Shown here: in pieces, positions 15,100-27,791 of the stretch
Position numbering within the stretch: the stretch's first letter is position 1
How the letters are laid out: each line of letters begins with the position of its first letter
From: Candidatus Saccharibacteria bacterium UBA3225
GTDB taxonomy: Bacteria > Patescibacteriota > Saccharimonadia > Saccharimonadales > Saccharimonadaceae
Assembly: GCA_002363515.1 (NCBI GenBank)
Contig: DEVX01000079.1
Span: forward strand, 1-32,176
Direction: 5' to 3'
DNA: 32,176 bases
The notes under the pieces: model-generated
Databases searched by the model: none
Seen by the model: only the letters and a program-made list of their open reading frames with translations
What the model was told of the DNA's origin: nothing
Made by a program: the position numbers and the translations under genes

Positions 15100-17046
15100 T
15101 TAGGCGGCGGCTAGTTCTGGATTTTGATTAGCCGAATCATCAACGGCCGTCTCCGGCTCGTCCTCGTATGGCAAAGTGCCACCTAGAAACTTTACCATAG
15201 CCTCAAGAGCTGGCAGTACTTTTTCGCCAATGAAAGTCGACTCCTCGCGGTAATAATTGGTTTCCCCCTGGATATATACAGAGCTATCAAAGTCAAAATG
15301 GACCCCATTCCCATATGCACGATCATGCCAGTTAGCGCTTTTGTCGAGTTTTTCCTGACTTTTCTTAATTAACTTGCACAACCTGGCAAGTCTCGAAACT
15401 GGAAATGTGCTCTTTCCGTAATCGGGAGACGTTATCGCTAGCGCACTTATGCTATTCCCATAATTACGATACACATACTCTCGAACGTCCTGCGGTATTT
15501 CTGGCGCACCTTCTCGATTTACGCAAAGTACTTCGTTCATATAATCATCCGGCGTACGCTCCAGCGCATGCTTAATTGCTTGGTACTCTCTATTAGCCTT
15601 CAGCGCGCTTTCATGAAGCGCCAGCCCAGTGTTTTCATGCCGTTCAGCTAATTCTTTCCGCGTAATCATGAGCTTCTCCATTATTTCGCGTTGCTCATCA
15701 GTGAACTCACCCCTATCTGCGGCGTCACCTTTTTTACGCATCTCATCCGCCTCGGCTTCGAGCTGGTCAGCATATCCCTCGCGGCTCAGTCCCGTTCTCT
15801 CGAGCCTCTTCTGGATGGCCGAAGGAAGCTCGCCGTCTCCGCGCAATATCTTAACGCGAGCGCGATGACTAGCCTCCACAGTATAGAAGCGTTCTGCTAT
15901 CTGAGCTCCATTTGGCCTTTCTTTCAAGAGCATCTCTATTATTTGATCTGGCAAATCTTCAGTAGGCGTTCTTTCTCGTAAAAGTCCTGCCATCTCCATA
16001 CGTTTCTTGTAGCTATCTTCATATTCGTCTCGATTTTTGCGATCGATTCTAGCCCTATCTAGTGCATTCACGTAGTTATGTAGCTCTTTTCCCCGTTCGG
16101 AAAATTGTTCCAGGAACCGCCAATCTTCCCTAGATAGCCCGCCGCTTGCTTCTTTGCTTTGCATTATTTTTAATAGCGATTTGCGCCGAGCGTCACTGTC
16201 ACTGCCGCCTTCGACATCTTCATTAAGCATATCCATAAGCTTTAGGTTTCGCTCAATGCGCAATGCCCCGCCTAGAATTGGCGGCTTATGATTGCGCATT
16301 TCGAGAGTGCCACTGTAGCCTTCTTGTTCGATCTTGTTCTTTATATAGCTAACCATTTCAAAGTATGAACCACTCGTGCGGCTATCGTTGCAGAGTTCGT
16401 AATATCTGTTTATGCCCGCAAGTGTTTCTTGGTCAGAAATCATCAAAAACTTATAGTCGTAGCTGTCTGCCAGCTCAGTATTGCCGGATTCTAGAGCGGC
16501 CTTCTTTTTCTCCTCTAACATGTCTTCGATTTCGCACAATACGCCAATTTTCGATACTGGGCGGTCTTCTGGAGATATATCAGCAATATGAGCCTGATAG
16601 TCTTCATAAATATCAAAAGCTTCTTTTCGCGTTAGAGCACGACCACTGCTTGGACAGGTGTTTAAAATATCGATATACTGTTCTACGAAGCGCACTCGCT
16701 CGCGGTTCTTTTCTGGAAGACTATCGAGCATCTCCTTCTTAGTCTTAGCATCGATCTTATAATATAGTAATTTATATTCTAGTGTGGCAGTCTGATGGTC
16801 CAGTTCACTCTCTTGCTCTCCTGGATCAAGGTCGAGCGCCTCTTCTTCTGAAGTATCCGCTTCCAAATCATCCTGTTTTGGCGCCTCATTGTTTCGACCA
16901 CTAGTCTCGCGTTTTTTCTTAGGTAAAAGATTAGAAAAGTTAATAGGGCTCTTTTTTGTCTTTTCCGCCGCGTCGCGGAAATACCACTTATCATCATTAT
17001 TAGTGCCGTCGAGTTCCCGTATCGTATCTTCGAAGGATTGCCTCAT
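15100..17046 (-). CDS. Large charged cytoplasmic protein of unknown function, 648 residues
   Basis: I do not recognise it. There is no signal peptide or membrane helix. Residues 1-85 are low-complexity and acidic (DLEADTSEEEALDLDPGEQE); the rest is predicted mainly helical with many Lys/Glu/Arg (EADEMRKKGDAADRGEFTDE) and a more globular C-terminal part (about 540-625: YGNGVHFDFDSSVYIQGET). The ATG has a TAGGAG ribosome site, and a TATAAT box at 17083-17088 lies ahead. It follows clpC by 53 bases and precedes the membrane HExxH gene by 22 bases, which suggests a link to surface or protein-quality functions, by position only. Confidence 0.85.
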   Translation of the reverse strand: MRQSFEDTIRELDGTNNDDKWYFRDAAEKTKKSPINFSNLLPKKKRETSGRNNEAPKQDDLEADTSEEEALDLDPGEQESELDHQTATLEYKLLYYKIDAKTKKEMLDSLPEKNRERVRFVEQYIDILNTCPSSGRALTRKEAFDIYEDYQAHIADISPEDRPVSKIGVLCEIEDMLEEKKKAALESGNTELADSYDYKFLMISDQETLAGINRYYELCNDSRTSGSYFEMVSYIKNKIEQEGYSGTLEMRNHKPPILGGALRIERNLKLMDMLNEDVEGGSDSDARRKSLLKIMQSKEASGGLSREDWRFLEQFSERGKELHNYVNALDRARIDRKNRDEYEDSYKKRMEMAGLLRERTPTEDLPDQIIEMLLKERPNGAQIAERFYTVEASHRARVKILRGDGELPSAIQKRLERTGLSREGYADQLEAEADEMRKKGDAADRGEFTDEQREIMEKLMITRKELAERHENTGLALHESALKANREYQAIKHALERTPDDYMNEVLCVNREGAPEIPQDVREYVYRNYGNSISALAITSPDYGKSTFPVSRLARLCKLIKKSQEKLDKSANWHDRAYGNGVHFDFDSSVYIQGETNYYREESTFIGEKVLPALEAMVKFLGGTLPYEDEPETAVDDSANQNPELAAA

Positions 17047-17082
17047 TAAAATATTACTCCTAGCTAGATTCCCTTAAGTAAT

Positions 17083-17088
17083 ATTATA
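17083..17088 (-). promoter_or_regulatory. -10 element of the 15100-17046 gene
   Basis: TATAAT on the minus strand between the clpC stop and the next ATG, without a clear -35. It could give the two unknown genes clpC-independent expression. Confidence 0.45.
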
Positions 17089-17099
17089 CACGATTGCGC

Positions 17100-19574
17100 T
17101 TATTCTTTGGCTAAGGAAAATATGAATTTGTCTTTTTTGAAGTCAATTTTAGCAATTTCGCCTTTATTTAATTTGCCAGCAAGAAGATTATCCGCAATAA
17201 GACTCTCGACGTTATCTTCGATCTGACGGCGAAGTGGGCGAGCGCCATTTTTTGCGTCATAGCCTTTATCGATTAATTCCTTTTTCGCCGACGGTGTTAA
17301 CTGTAGACCGACTGATTTGGTCGCTAGACGCTTCTTGAGGTCTTCAATCATATTGTCAAAAATGCACTCAACATTCTTCTCGCTGAGGGCGTTGAATGTG
17401 ATGATTGAATCAAAACGATTGACCAATTCTGGGCGCATCAATTTGCGCAGAGCCTTCATCGCACTAGCCTCATTGGCGGCGTGTTCAGCCTCAAGCGCTT
17501 TAGCGTCTTTTTTGGTCTTTGCCGAAAAGCCCATCTCGTTTTCGCGATACATTTCTTCCGCGCCAAGGTTGCTAGTCAAAATAATAATCGCATTATTAAA
17601 CTTAACCTTGGTTCCATGACCGTCAGTCAAAGTGCCATCTTCAAGAATCTGCAACAAAATATTAAATACGTCTGGATGAGCTTTTTCAATCTCATCAAAT
17701 AACACTACCGAATATGGGCGGCGACGAATTTGCTCCGTAAGCTTGCCGCCATCGTCGTAGCCAATATAGCCAGCCGGCGCACCGACGAGTCGACTAACAT
17801 TGTGCTTTTCGCCAAACTCAGACATATCGATCTTTATCAACGAATCTTCGCCGCCAAATACCTCACGCGCAATAACTTTTGCTAATTCCGTTTTACCAAC
17901 ACCGGTAGGACCCATAAAGATGAAAGAGCCAATTGGGCGATGCAAGTCTGCAATCCCTGAGCGTCCACGGCGGATCGCCTTACTAACGGCTTTAATTGCC
18001 TCGTCTTGACCAATAATGTCTTTACTTAGATGCTTCTCTAGATTTACCAAGATCTCCTGCTCGGAGCCATGTACGCGGCTAACTGGAATACCAGTTTTTA
18101 GACTAATTGCCGTCGCAAGATCATCCGACGTAACAGCTGGCGCCTCATCCAACTTTTTGTTGGCTTTTTCTAGCTTTTTTAGCTCTTCTTCTATTTGTGC
18201 GGCACGCGTTTTATACATAGCCGCTTTTTCATAATCTTCCTTTTCGGCGGCCGCCTCAATTTTCGACTCAAGGTCGGCGAGCTCGATTTTATTCTTTTTG
18301 TATGCACTGCCGCCTTTTTTATCCAACGAAACCCGAGCGATCGCGCTGGCTTCATCGATTACATCGATTACTTTATCAGGCATGAAGCGATCTGAAATGT
18401 AGCGTTCAGACAAAGTTATAGCTTCTTCGAGAATATCGTCAGAGATAGTAACTTGGTGATACTTCTCGTAATGAGCCTTGATACCCTTTAAGATTCGCAG
18501 AGTAATTGTTGGTGATGGCTCGTTCACCATCACGGTTTGGAAGCGACGTGCGAGAGCCTTGTCTTTTTCGATTCCTTTACGATATTCATCGAGCGTAGTG
18601 GCACCTATCAATTTAAGCTGATTGCGCGCAAGGGCTGGCTTCAAGATGTTTGCAGCATCCATGCCGCCCTCAGCCGAACCGGCGCCAGATAGTAAATGCA
18701 ACTCATCAATAAATAGAATTACCGAATCATCACCGGTCGCCTCATCGATGATACCCTTAATGCGCTCTTCAAATTCGCCGCGGAATTTTGTGCCGGCAAC
18801 AACGGAACTTAGATCTACCTGAAAAATACGCTTGCCGATAAGCTTATCTGGGACGTCGTTCTTTGCCACGCGCATCGCTAAACCTTCCACGATAGCCGTC
18901 TTGCCGACGCCCGCCTCGCCAATCAAGACTGGATTAGATTTAGTACGGCGACAAAGTACGGTAACGGCACGTTCAATTTCTTGTTCGCGACCAATTACAG
19001 TATCAAGCCGCCCCTCTTTTGCCTCGGCAGTTAAATCCGTGCCATATTTGCTCAAGAAACGGTAACTCGAACGCTTACCGGCCTTACGCTTTTGTTCTTC
19101 AATCTTTGCTTCACTAGCTTGTTTTTCAACTAATTCCTCAATATTTTCAGCAAGAGACTGAAGGTCGACGTCTAGTTTATCTAGCAATACAGAGGCACGG
19201 GAGTTTGGCTGGCGAACTAGAGCGTAGATAATATGCTCCGTGCCGACAACATCTAATCCGTTTTCTTTCGCAAAGTTCAAGGACATTCTAAGCGTCAATA
19301 CTGTCGCCTCAGAGAGGGACATCATTGCCATTGGAGCGGCAGGCACATCTACGGCGACTTTACCCTGCGCACGTTCAACCTGGTCAATGTCCACGCCGTT
19401 CTCGCGAAGAAGTCTCGCGCCGGTGCTTGTATCTTGAGCTAAAATACCCATCAAAAGATGCTCAGTGCCCATATATCCCTGATTGTAGCGTTTACTGTAA
19501 AAATCCGCCTTTTGTAGCGCAAAACGAGCGTTTTCGCTGAGGTGGTTCATAATCTCACTAAATTCATCTACCAT
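17100..19574 (-). CDS. clpC: Clp protease ATP-binding subunit ClpC
   Basis: This 824-residue Hsp100 unfoldase feeds substrates to ClpP. It has an N-domain with two repeats (about 10-150; [11 protein letters not shown] and [11 protein letters not shown]), a first AAA+ module (Walker [10 protein letters not shown]), a UVR-like middle coiled coil ([20 protein letters not shown]) typical of ClpC, and a second AAA+ module (Walker [10 protein letters not shown]) ending in the D2-small domain ([20 protein letters not shown]). Start choice: ATG at 19574 lies 11 bases after the -10, with AGGGGG between, giving a leader of about 5 bases; an alternative ATG at 19550 would have a GTGAG-like site and a normal leader. 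A CIRCE element covers the promoter. Confidence 0.97.
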   Translation of the reverse strand: MVDEFSEIMNHLSENARFALQKADFYSKRYNQGYMGTEHLLMGILAQDTSTGARLLRENGVDIDQVERAQGKVAVDVPAAPMAMMSLSEATVLTLRMSLNFAKENGLDVVGTEHIIYALVRQPNSRASVLLDKLDVDLQSLAENIEELVEKQASEAKIEEQKRKAGKRSSYRFLSKYGTDLTAEAKEGRLDTVIGREQEIERAVTVLCRRTKSNPVLIGEAGVGKTAIVEGLAMRVAKNDVPDKLIGKRIFQVDLSSVVAGTKFRGEFEERIKGIIDEATGDDSVILFIDELHLLSGAGSAEGGMDAANILKPALARNQLKLIGATTLDEYRKGIEKDKALARRFQTVMVNEPSPTITLRILKGIKAHYEKYHQVTISDDILEEAITLSERYISDRFMPDKVIDVIDEASAIARVSLDKKGGSAYKKNKIELADLESKIEAAAEKEDYEKAAMYKTRAAQIEEELKKLEKANKKLDEAPAVTSDDLATAISLKTGIPVSRVHGSEQEILVNLEKHLSKDIIGQDEAIKAVSKAIRRGRSGIADLHRPIGSFIFMGPTGVGKTELAKVIAREVFGGEDSLIKIDMSEFGEKHNVSRLVGAPAGYIGYDDGGKLTEQIRRRPYSVVLFDEIEKAHPDVFNILLQILEDGTLTDGHGTKVKFNNAIIILTSNLGAEEMYRENEMGFSAKTKKDAKALEAEHAANEASAMKALRKLMRPELVNRFDSIITFNALSEKNVECIFDNMIEDLKKRLATKSVGLQLTPSAKKELIDKGYDAKNGARPLRRQIEDNVESLIADNLLAGKLNKGEIAKIDFKKDKFIFSLAKE

Positions 19575-19585
19575 ATGTACCCCCT

Positions 19586-19614
19586 ATTGTATGCTTTTAG
19601 CACTCGCAAGTCAA
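19586..19614 (-). promoter_or_regulatory. clpC promoter overlapping CIRCE
   Basis: On the minus strand TTGACT (19614-19609) lies in the CIRCE spacer, then 17 bases, then TACAAT (19591-19586). The arrangement is the same as at clpP. Confidence 0.85.
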
Positions 19615-19623
19615 GAGTGCTAA
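19597..19623. promoter_or_regulatory. CIRCE element (HrcA operator) of clpC
   Basis: TTAGCACTC, nine bases, GAGTGCTAA, a perfect consensus. Seven of the nine spacer bases plus both arms equal those at clpP. Its right edge is 4 bases from the -35 of the divergent 19723 gene, so HrcA could affect both directions. Confidence 0.97.
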
Positions 19624-19627
19624 ATGA

Positions 19628-19656
19628 TTGACTTTTTATTCCGTTTGTGCTATAAT
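19628..19656 (+). promoter_or_regulatory. Promoter of the 19723 gene
   Basis: TTGACT, 17 bases, TATAAT. It differs at a single base (in the spacer) from the promoter at 20750-20778. Confidence 0.92.
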
Positions 19657-19722
19657 TAAAGTGTTGCATTGTTTATGTGATGTATCTTAACTAAAAGCGC
19701 TTTTTCATAAAGGAGGGGAAAC

Positions 19723-20571
19723 ATGAAAAAAAATGAGATGCCGGGGCTTATCGTTTTTCTGGTGGCTCTAGTATTATTATTTTTTGGTATCGCGCTTCTC
19801 GGACGCAAAATCCTGACAAATCACCATATCGAGACCGACTCTCAGGAGATGAGCTCTGAAAGCAATACAAGTGATAGCGATCACGATGTAAGCTCGGGCC
19901 ATATCGAGCCGGATCAGTACACTTATGTTGAGCCTATGGATCCGAATGCGGGGCCTCAGAGTATGCAACCCGACAACCCAGACTTTGGTGGTGGATCGAA
20001 TCGATACATAGACAAAAAGCCTTCTTCGGAGCCGTCGGAGAGCCCAAGCGAGTATATTTCTCCGTATCCAGAACCGCCCAAGACGGACGATGCCGCATCA
20101 AGCGAGAAAGACGCTGGCGATAATACGTCTAGGCCAAAGATGCTTATCAATACAGCCGCGTACGCTCCGTCAACTCCAAAAAGGGAGATGTACAAGGATC
20201 CCGCGACCGGCAAAATCAAGGATAGAGTCATCGCTACGGGAGAGAGCTCGGAAAGAATAAAACGTGAAGGGCCTGATTCGTACGTTAGAGTATGCGACAT
20301 AGATAATGGTTATAAGCTCGTGTATCTATCCAATCTAGATCCTGGCGAAGTATATCCATGCATCCTTGAGATTGGGTTGCGATATGACGGAATCGTGGCC
20401 CGGGTGAACGACTACGACAAGAGCCTGAAAGGTTGGCCGATTAAGGTCGACCCGGCAAGCTCAACCAACAACGACATCTCTAATGAGCACATCAGCGAGG
20501 TGGCATATTCTGTAGCGATCAAAAAAGTTAAACAGAATAATACTGTTCCGCCAGTGTTTATCGCAGAATAA
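19723..20571 (+). CDS. Single-pass membrane protein with Pro/Ser/Asp-rich extracellular region (paralogue of 20849)
   Basis: An unknown 282-residue protein. One membrane helix lies at about residues 9-27 after a positive N-terminus, followed by a long acidic, Pro/Ser-rich, probably disordered stretch (about 35-145), then a folded C-terminal part with YKDPATGKIKDRVIATGE and YVRVCDIDNGYKLVYLSNLD. The DPxTG core and following I-x-TG are shared with the next gene, as are the start of the protein and the promoter, so the two are paralogues. It has an AAGGAGG ribosome site and its own terminator. The helix could also be an uncleaved signal. It is divergent from clpC and lies next to a CIRCE element. 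Surface or envelope role is inferred from topology only. Confidence 0.85.
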   Translation: MKKNEMPGLIVFLVALVLLFFGIALLGRKILTNHHIETDSQEMSSESNTSDSDHDVSSGHIEPDQYTYVEPMDPNAGPQSMQPDNPDFGGGSNRYIDKKPSSEPSESPSEYISPYPEPPKTDDAASSEKDAGDNTSRPKMLINTAAYAPSTPKREMYKDPATGKIKDRVIATGESSERIKREGPDSYVRVCDIDNGYKLVYLSNLDPGEVYPCILEIGLRYDGIVARVNDYDKSLKGWPIKVDPASSTNNDISNEHISEVAYSVAIKKVKQNNTVPPVFIAE

Positions 20572-20599
20572 AACTCGAGAGAAACAAAGCGCTAACCTA

Positions 20600-20629
20600 G
20601 CTCCAGTCGTTCGGCTGGAGCATTTTTTA
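20600..20629 (+). terminator. Terminator of the 19723 gene
   Basis: GCTCCAG pairs with CTGGAGC around TCGTTCGG, followed by A and six T. The stem sequence recurs in the terminator of the paralogous gene. Confidence 0.88.
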
Positions 20630-20749
20630 TATGCTTCGTAATCGCAACAGGCTATAATACTCCTATCCAGAACAGATTAACGATTGTTTTTTCGTCACGA
20701 TTTAGAGAGCCGCTTTTTATCGTGAAGGCGCTAGTAAATTACGCGATAC

Positions 20750-20778
20750 TTGACTTTTTATTCCGTTTATGCTATAAT
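20750..20778 (+). promoter_or_regulatory. Promoter of the 20849 gene
   Basis: TTGACT, 17 bases, TATAAT, identical at 28 of 29 positions to the promoter of the 19723 gene. The leader that follows can form a small GGGT/ACCC hairpin (from 20789). Confidence 0.92.
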
Positions 20779-20848
20779 CGAGGTATTGGGTGTCACTAAC
20801 CCCTGCACCTTGACGATGACATACTTTCTCTTATAAGGAGGGTTTTAT

Positions 20849-21271
20849 ATGAGAAAAGGCGAAAGATTTGCATTTATTGTGTTTATACTTCTGATACTCG
20901 GCACGTTTTTTCTTTGCGCCATGTTGCTTAAGAGCTACAAAAGCTGGATGGATACTAGAGAGTCCTCAAAGGCCGAAGAAGCCATCAAACGGGACGTCGA
21001 GCCCGAGCTTGATATGGAATATCCCGAGAATCCTAGCCCCGAACCTGGACCGCCCGAGGAGCCGGACCCCAATGAGCTGAAGCAGCCGTACATGGGAGAA
21101 TATTCCGATCCAGACACGGGCGATTGGAAGACTGGCATAGTGATTACTGGCGACAAAAAAGATCCTATAGACAGAGTAGAAAAGGTCGAAAAAGATCCTG
21201 CGCCAGTCGAAAAAGGCGTAAATCCCAGTTGGAGGGGTGCAAACAACGAACGGATTGATGCGCCCGAATAA
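20849..21271 (+). CDS. Small single-pass membrane protein (paralogue of 19723)
   Basis: An unknown 140-residue protein. The N-terminus (MRKGERFAFIVFILLILGTF) forms one membrane helix and resembles that of the 19723 protein. An acidic Pro-rich linker follows (PENPSPEPGPPEEPDPNE), then GEYSDPDTGDWKTGIVITGD, matching the DPATGKIKDRVIATG stretch of the paralogue, and a short charged tail. It lacks the larger C-terminal domain of the paralogue. The AAGGAGG ribosome site, promoter and terminator make a complete unit. Function unknown; the exposed acidic tail suggests envelope location. Confidence 0.82.
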   Translation: MRKGERFAFIVFILLILGTFFLCAMLLKSYKSWMDTRESSKAEEAIKRDVEPELDMEYPENPSPEPGPPEEPDPNELKQPYMGEYSDPDTGDWKTGIVITGDKKDPIDRVEKVEKDPAPVEKGVNPSWRGANNERIDAPE

Positions 21272-21283
21272 GTCATCAACCCC

Positions 21284-21311
21284 AGCTCCAGTCAGCCGAC
21301 TGGAGCTTTTT
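21284..21311 (+). terminator. Terminator of the 20849 gene
   Basis: AGCTCCAGTC pairs with GACTGGAGCT around AGCC, followed by TTTT. It is convergent with the end of ligA. Confidence 0.9.
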
Positions 21312-21341
21312 CGTGTTTTTATTACAACACTTTTGGCGAAA

Positions 21342-24421
<3,080 letters not shown>

Positions 24422-24435
<14 letters not shown>

Positions 24436-25303
24436 TTTCGAGCCTTTCTATACGTGCTTCAATTGGCGGATGAGTCGAGAAAAAACGGCTCAATACAGAT
24501 TTTTTCAGTGGATTAGAAATATACATCGCCTCGGTCGCTACGTTTTGCTGGCGCATTGGGCGATTGTGCGCATCGAGTTTACGCAAAGCATTTATCATAT
24601 CGTCCGCATTGCCGATTAACGAGGCCGAAGATGCGTCCGCAAGATATTCACGCTGGCGCGAGACGGCCAATTGAACAACCGTTGCGACCAGTGGCGACAA
24701 AACTAGAACGCACAATACAAACAGCATGCCGATTGGCGAATTATCCTCCTCTTCGCGGTCACTATACCAAAGAACACGAAGTCCAAAGTCCGACAGCAAT
24801 CCAACCAAACAAGTCAGGCCAAAAGTTATCATACTAATGCGAATATCGTAATTGCGCACATGCGACATTTCGTGCCCAAGTACCGCGCGAAGCTCTTTAT
24901 CGTCCATTATGTCAAGCAATCCGCGCGTAACAGCAATCGCCGAATGCTGCGGATCACGGCCAGTCGCAAAAGCGTTTGGCGCCGAGTCGTTAATGATATA
25001 TAGGCGCGGCGTTGGGATTTTTGCGTTTTCCGCCAAAGATTCAATGATGCGGAAATACCGCGATTCTTCGTCTGGATCAGCCTCCTTTGCGCCGGCGCTA
25101 ACTAGAGCGATCTTGTCGGAAAAGAAATATTGAAATATTGCATAGCCCGCCGATAGAATTGCGCACCATATTAAGATAGCTGGATTATTTGAAAGCCATG
25201 CAAATAGCCAGCCGATTAAGCTAATTATTGCCACAAAAACAAACATAATTAATATTGTATTAATTTTGTTTTGTGCAATTTGCTTTTGCAAAGCTACTGC
25301 CAT
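24422..25303 (-). CDS. htpX: Membrane zinc protease HtpX
   Basis: HtpX degrades damaged membrane proteins. The 293 residues have two N-terminal membrane helices (about 17-35 and 39-60), the zinc site GHEMSHVRNYDI (His, Glu, His), two further hydrophobic segments (about 158-178 and 193-215) and the third-ligand region (SRQREYLADASSASL, with the Glu). RFFSTHPPIEARIERL at the C-terminus is typical of the family. An extended -10 (TGC TATAAT) ends exactly 6 bases before the ATG, predicting a leaderless mRNA. It heads the operon that also holds a membrane protein and ligA. No CIRCE element is present. Confidence 0.97.
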
Positions 25304-25309
25304 GTCTTA

Positions 25310-25318
25310 ATTATAGCA
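25310..25318 (-). promoter_or_regulatory. Extended -10 of htpX, 6 bases from ATG
   Basis: TGC TATAAT on the minus strand, then TAAGAC and the ATG. No clear -35. Predicted +1 is the A of the ATG. Confidence 0.7.
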
Positions 25319-25321
25319 TTT

Positions 25322-27523
25322 TTAGAGTTTTTTGAGGTAGTTGCAGCCGTAAGCGTAGTTTGAACAGTATAGAAAATCGCCATGTTTCCCGCGCCTTCGG
25401 ATTAATTCACCCGTATGGCATTTCGGACAAAGCCTGCCGTAAGTCTCCTTAATGTGATTGGAAATTTCAAATATAAATGGCGACGGATTTTTGCGATTTG
25501 CGATTAAATATGTAGCCTCACGCGCTCGCGTAATTGCCACATAAAACAGTCGTCGTTCTTCCGCAAAAGGAAAATTATCTTCCTTAGATAACATAGCGTC
25601 TAGAATCGGATCAGACTCACGGGTCGCTGGCATACCCATCATGTCTGAATTCATATTTAAAACAATAACAATGTCGCGCGTGATGCCTTTCGATTTATGC
25701 ATTGAGCAAAATTCGAGCTTTAAAGTATGCGCCGAGTTCGTTTCGTCACATCATATCACGTCATAAATATCCGATCCGCCATCGCGTTGCTTAATTCTGA
25801 ATGCATCTGACTCAATTCGTTTTATGTCGTGATTATAGCGTGATATAAGCTGCAGACTTTTTTGTTTTATTTTGTCGTAACCGTATTTTGCGATTAATTC
25901 TTGCAAAATGATGACCAGCGATTCTGCGTCCTGCCCAGAAGCCTTCCCATTGGGCTTGTTTAATATAATGCTTATTGTAGTTTTAGTGTTCTGGATATTT
26001 CTGACTAATTTATGCGACTGCGCAGGATTGCGCTGTATAAAATCGCAACTGATTTTAATCGTCGGCTCACCAAAGCGATGCGTTGACTCGATAAAGCTAC
26101 GGCGGGTTCTTAGTTCGAAAGTTTTCTCGAAATTATTAATTAGCGATAAGTCGCTGCCCGTAAATCGGTAGATTGATTGCCAATCATCGCCGACAGCAAA
26201 TAGCTTACAGCCTGGATTTTTATGCAAAATAGAATGCACCAACATGCAACGATTGCGCGAAAGATCCTGAACTTCATCGAGCAATATATATTTATACCCT
26301 ACTGAACAATCCGCAATATTATCAATGGATTCTTTTGCGGCATTTATCATGTCTGCGAAATCATAGCACCGTTCGTGTTGCAGCATTTTTTCGTAGGCAT
26401 AATAAACGCGTTGATATATCGATAAAAATAAATCGTTTCGGCGTTCGGAATATCCCTCATCACTTTTTAAGCGCTGTTTAATGTCTGCAAAATCATAAAG
26501 GCCATTTTTGTGTAATGATAAAAAGTTTTGTAGCATACCATAAAAACCATCTAGTTCTTTGGCATAATATTGATTTTGGGACATTTCTTGATAAACTTCG
26601 CGATCATCGCGACGATGAACATTTATTTGAAAACGTTTTAGCTCTTCGGTGAGATATTGAAAAATCGATAAGTCATTCCAGCGCCAGGATGGCAGAATAA
26701 TGTAATTTGTATGATTGCGCATATGCAAATCCTGACGCCATTTTATATCGCGCATATAGCTAGGGCCATAAATGCTATGCCCTTTTTGATTAATAATGAA
26801 ATAATCCAAATAAACATTTCGCGGAGCTTTAATCGTGAAGCTAGGCTGATATTTTTCGTCACAGAATGGATATTGACGCTCATGCACATGTGGCAAGTTG
26901 TTAACGTATAGCCAATTAGCTAATAATTGCTCATCCTTTGCACGAATAGAGTTACCCGACTGCTCAAAAAGCGCATGTCGCAAGTAGATTCGATTAAAAT
27001 TAATACGCCCAGAATGAGTTTGTGCCCTTGCAGGACTGCTTGGTGCGGAATAGAAAAACAAAATAAAATCCACGACCGCACGCGCAAAGTCCGCATCGTG
27101 TTTAATTAGAAATTCTACGTAGCTACGAATAAAAGTTGCAATATTGGTGTCGCTAAGTAGCTTTTTGAGTCCCAAGCCAGAATAGTCTGCATTTTTCAAA
27201 ATACTGTTGCCTAGACTATGAAAAGTATGAATATTAATCCCTTTTATATCGCAACGCTCTTTTAGCTCAGATACCGTTTTTTGCGTAAAAGAGATAACCA
27301 ATATCCGTTCGGCTGGAATGCCCAACTCGCGATTCAAGTAATTAATTTTTGCCAATAGACTCATGGTCTTGCCGCTGCCAGCCGATGCTAGTACAAGCTG
27401 AGCATCCTCGCACGCTACAACCGCTTCAATCTGCTGACGATCTAATACGCAGCCGCCATTCGATATTTTTTGCCTGCGAGCATGCCGTAAAAATAGTCAG
27501 TTATGAATACGTCTTAATAGCAT
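25322..27523 (-). pseudogene. UvrD/helicase IV-like superfamily 1 helicase interrupted by two in-frame TGA codons
   Basis: One frame runs from ATG 27523 to a stop at 25322 with TGA at 27499-27497 and 25753-25751; read through, it gives 733 positions. Without readthrough the pieces are 25751-27364 and 25322-25702. Superfamily 1 motifs are all present in order: Q-motif-like LDRQQIEAV, Walker A (LASAGSGKT, which lies upstream of the first internal ATG at 27364), LLDEVQDLS, VGDDWQSIYRFTGSD, MHKSKG, EERRLFYVAITRARE and a C-terminal topoisomerase-type zinc finger (CPKC, then CSNYAYGC). The second TGA falls between motifs III and V. No frameshift or other stop is seen. A TATGAT box 5 bases before 27523 supports that start. 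It is either a recent pseudogene or a gene expressed by UGA readthrough. Confidence 0.85.
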
Positions 27524-27728
27524 AATTAATCATACGCAAAAACGTCGCCATCGACTGGGGCGAGAAGAAAGGAGCTGCGCGCAAAGTATGGACATGTCCG
27601 AAAAAGAAATATAGATTTTACCAAATAATAAACGACGCAACTTCCAAATGAGCTGATAATACTTCGCACGCATAACTTAAATATAAAAAATCTTCAAAAA
27701 TAAAAAAGCATCAGCATAATAGAAGTAT

Positions 27729-27734
27729 TATAAT
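27729..27734 (+). promoter_or_regulatory. -10 element of the 27792 gene
   Basis: TATAAT about 57 bases before the ATG; no good -35. Leader of about 50 bases ending in a strong ribosome site. Confidence 0.5.
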
Positions 27735-27775
27735 GAAGGCAACCAGGATATCGCGGCTCACATGAAAGAGGTGGG

Positions 27776-27785
27776 AAGGAGGTGA
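27776..27785 (+). promoter_or_regulatory. Full-length Shine-Dalgarno of the 27792 gene
   Basis: AAGGAGGTGA, a complete 10-base match to the usual 16S rRNA tail, 6 bases before the ATG. It contrasts with the many leaderless genes of the window. Confidence 0.85.
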
Positions 27786-27791
27786 GAAGCT

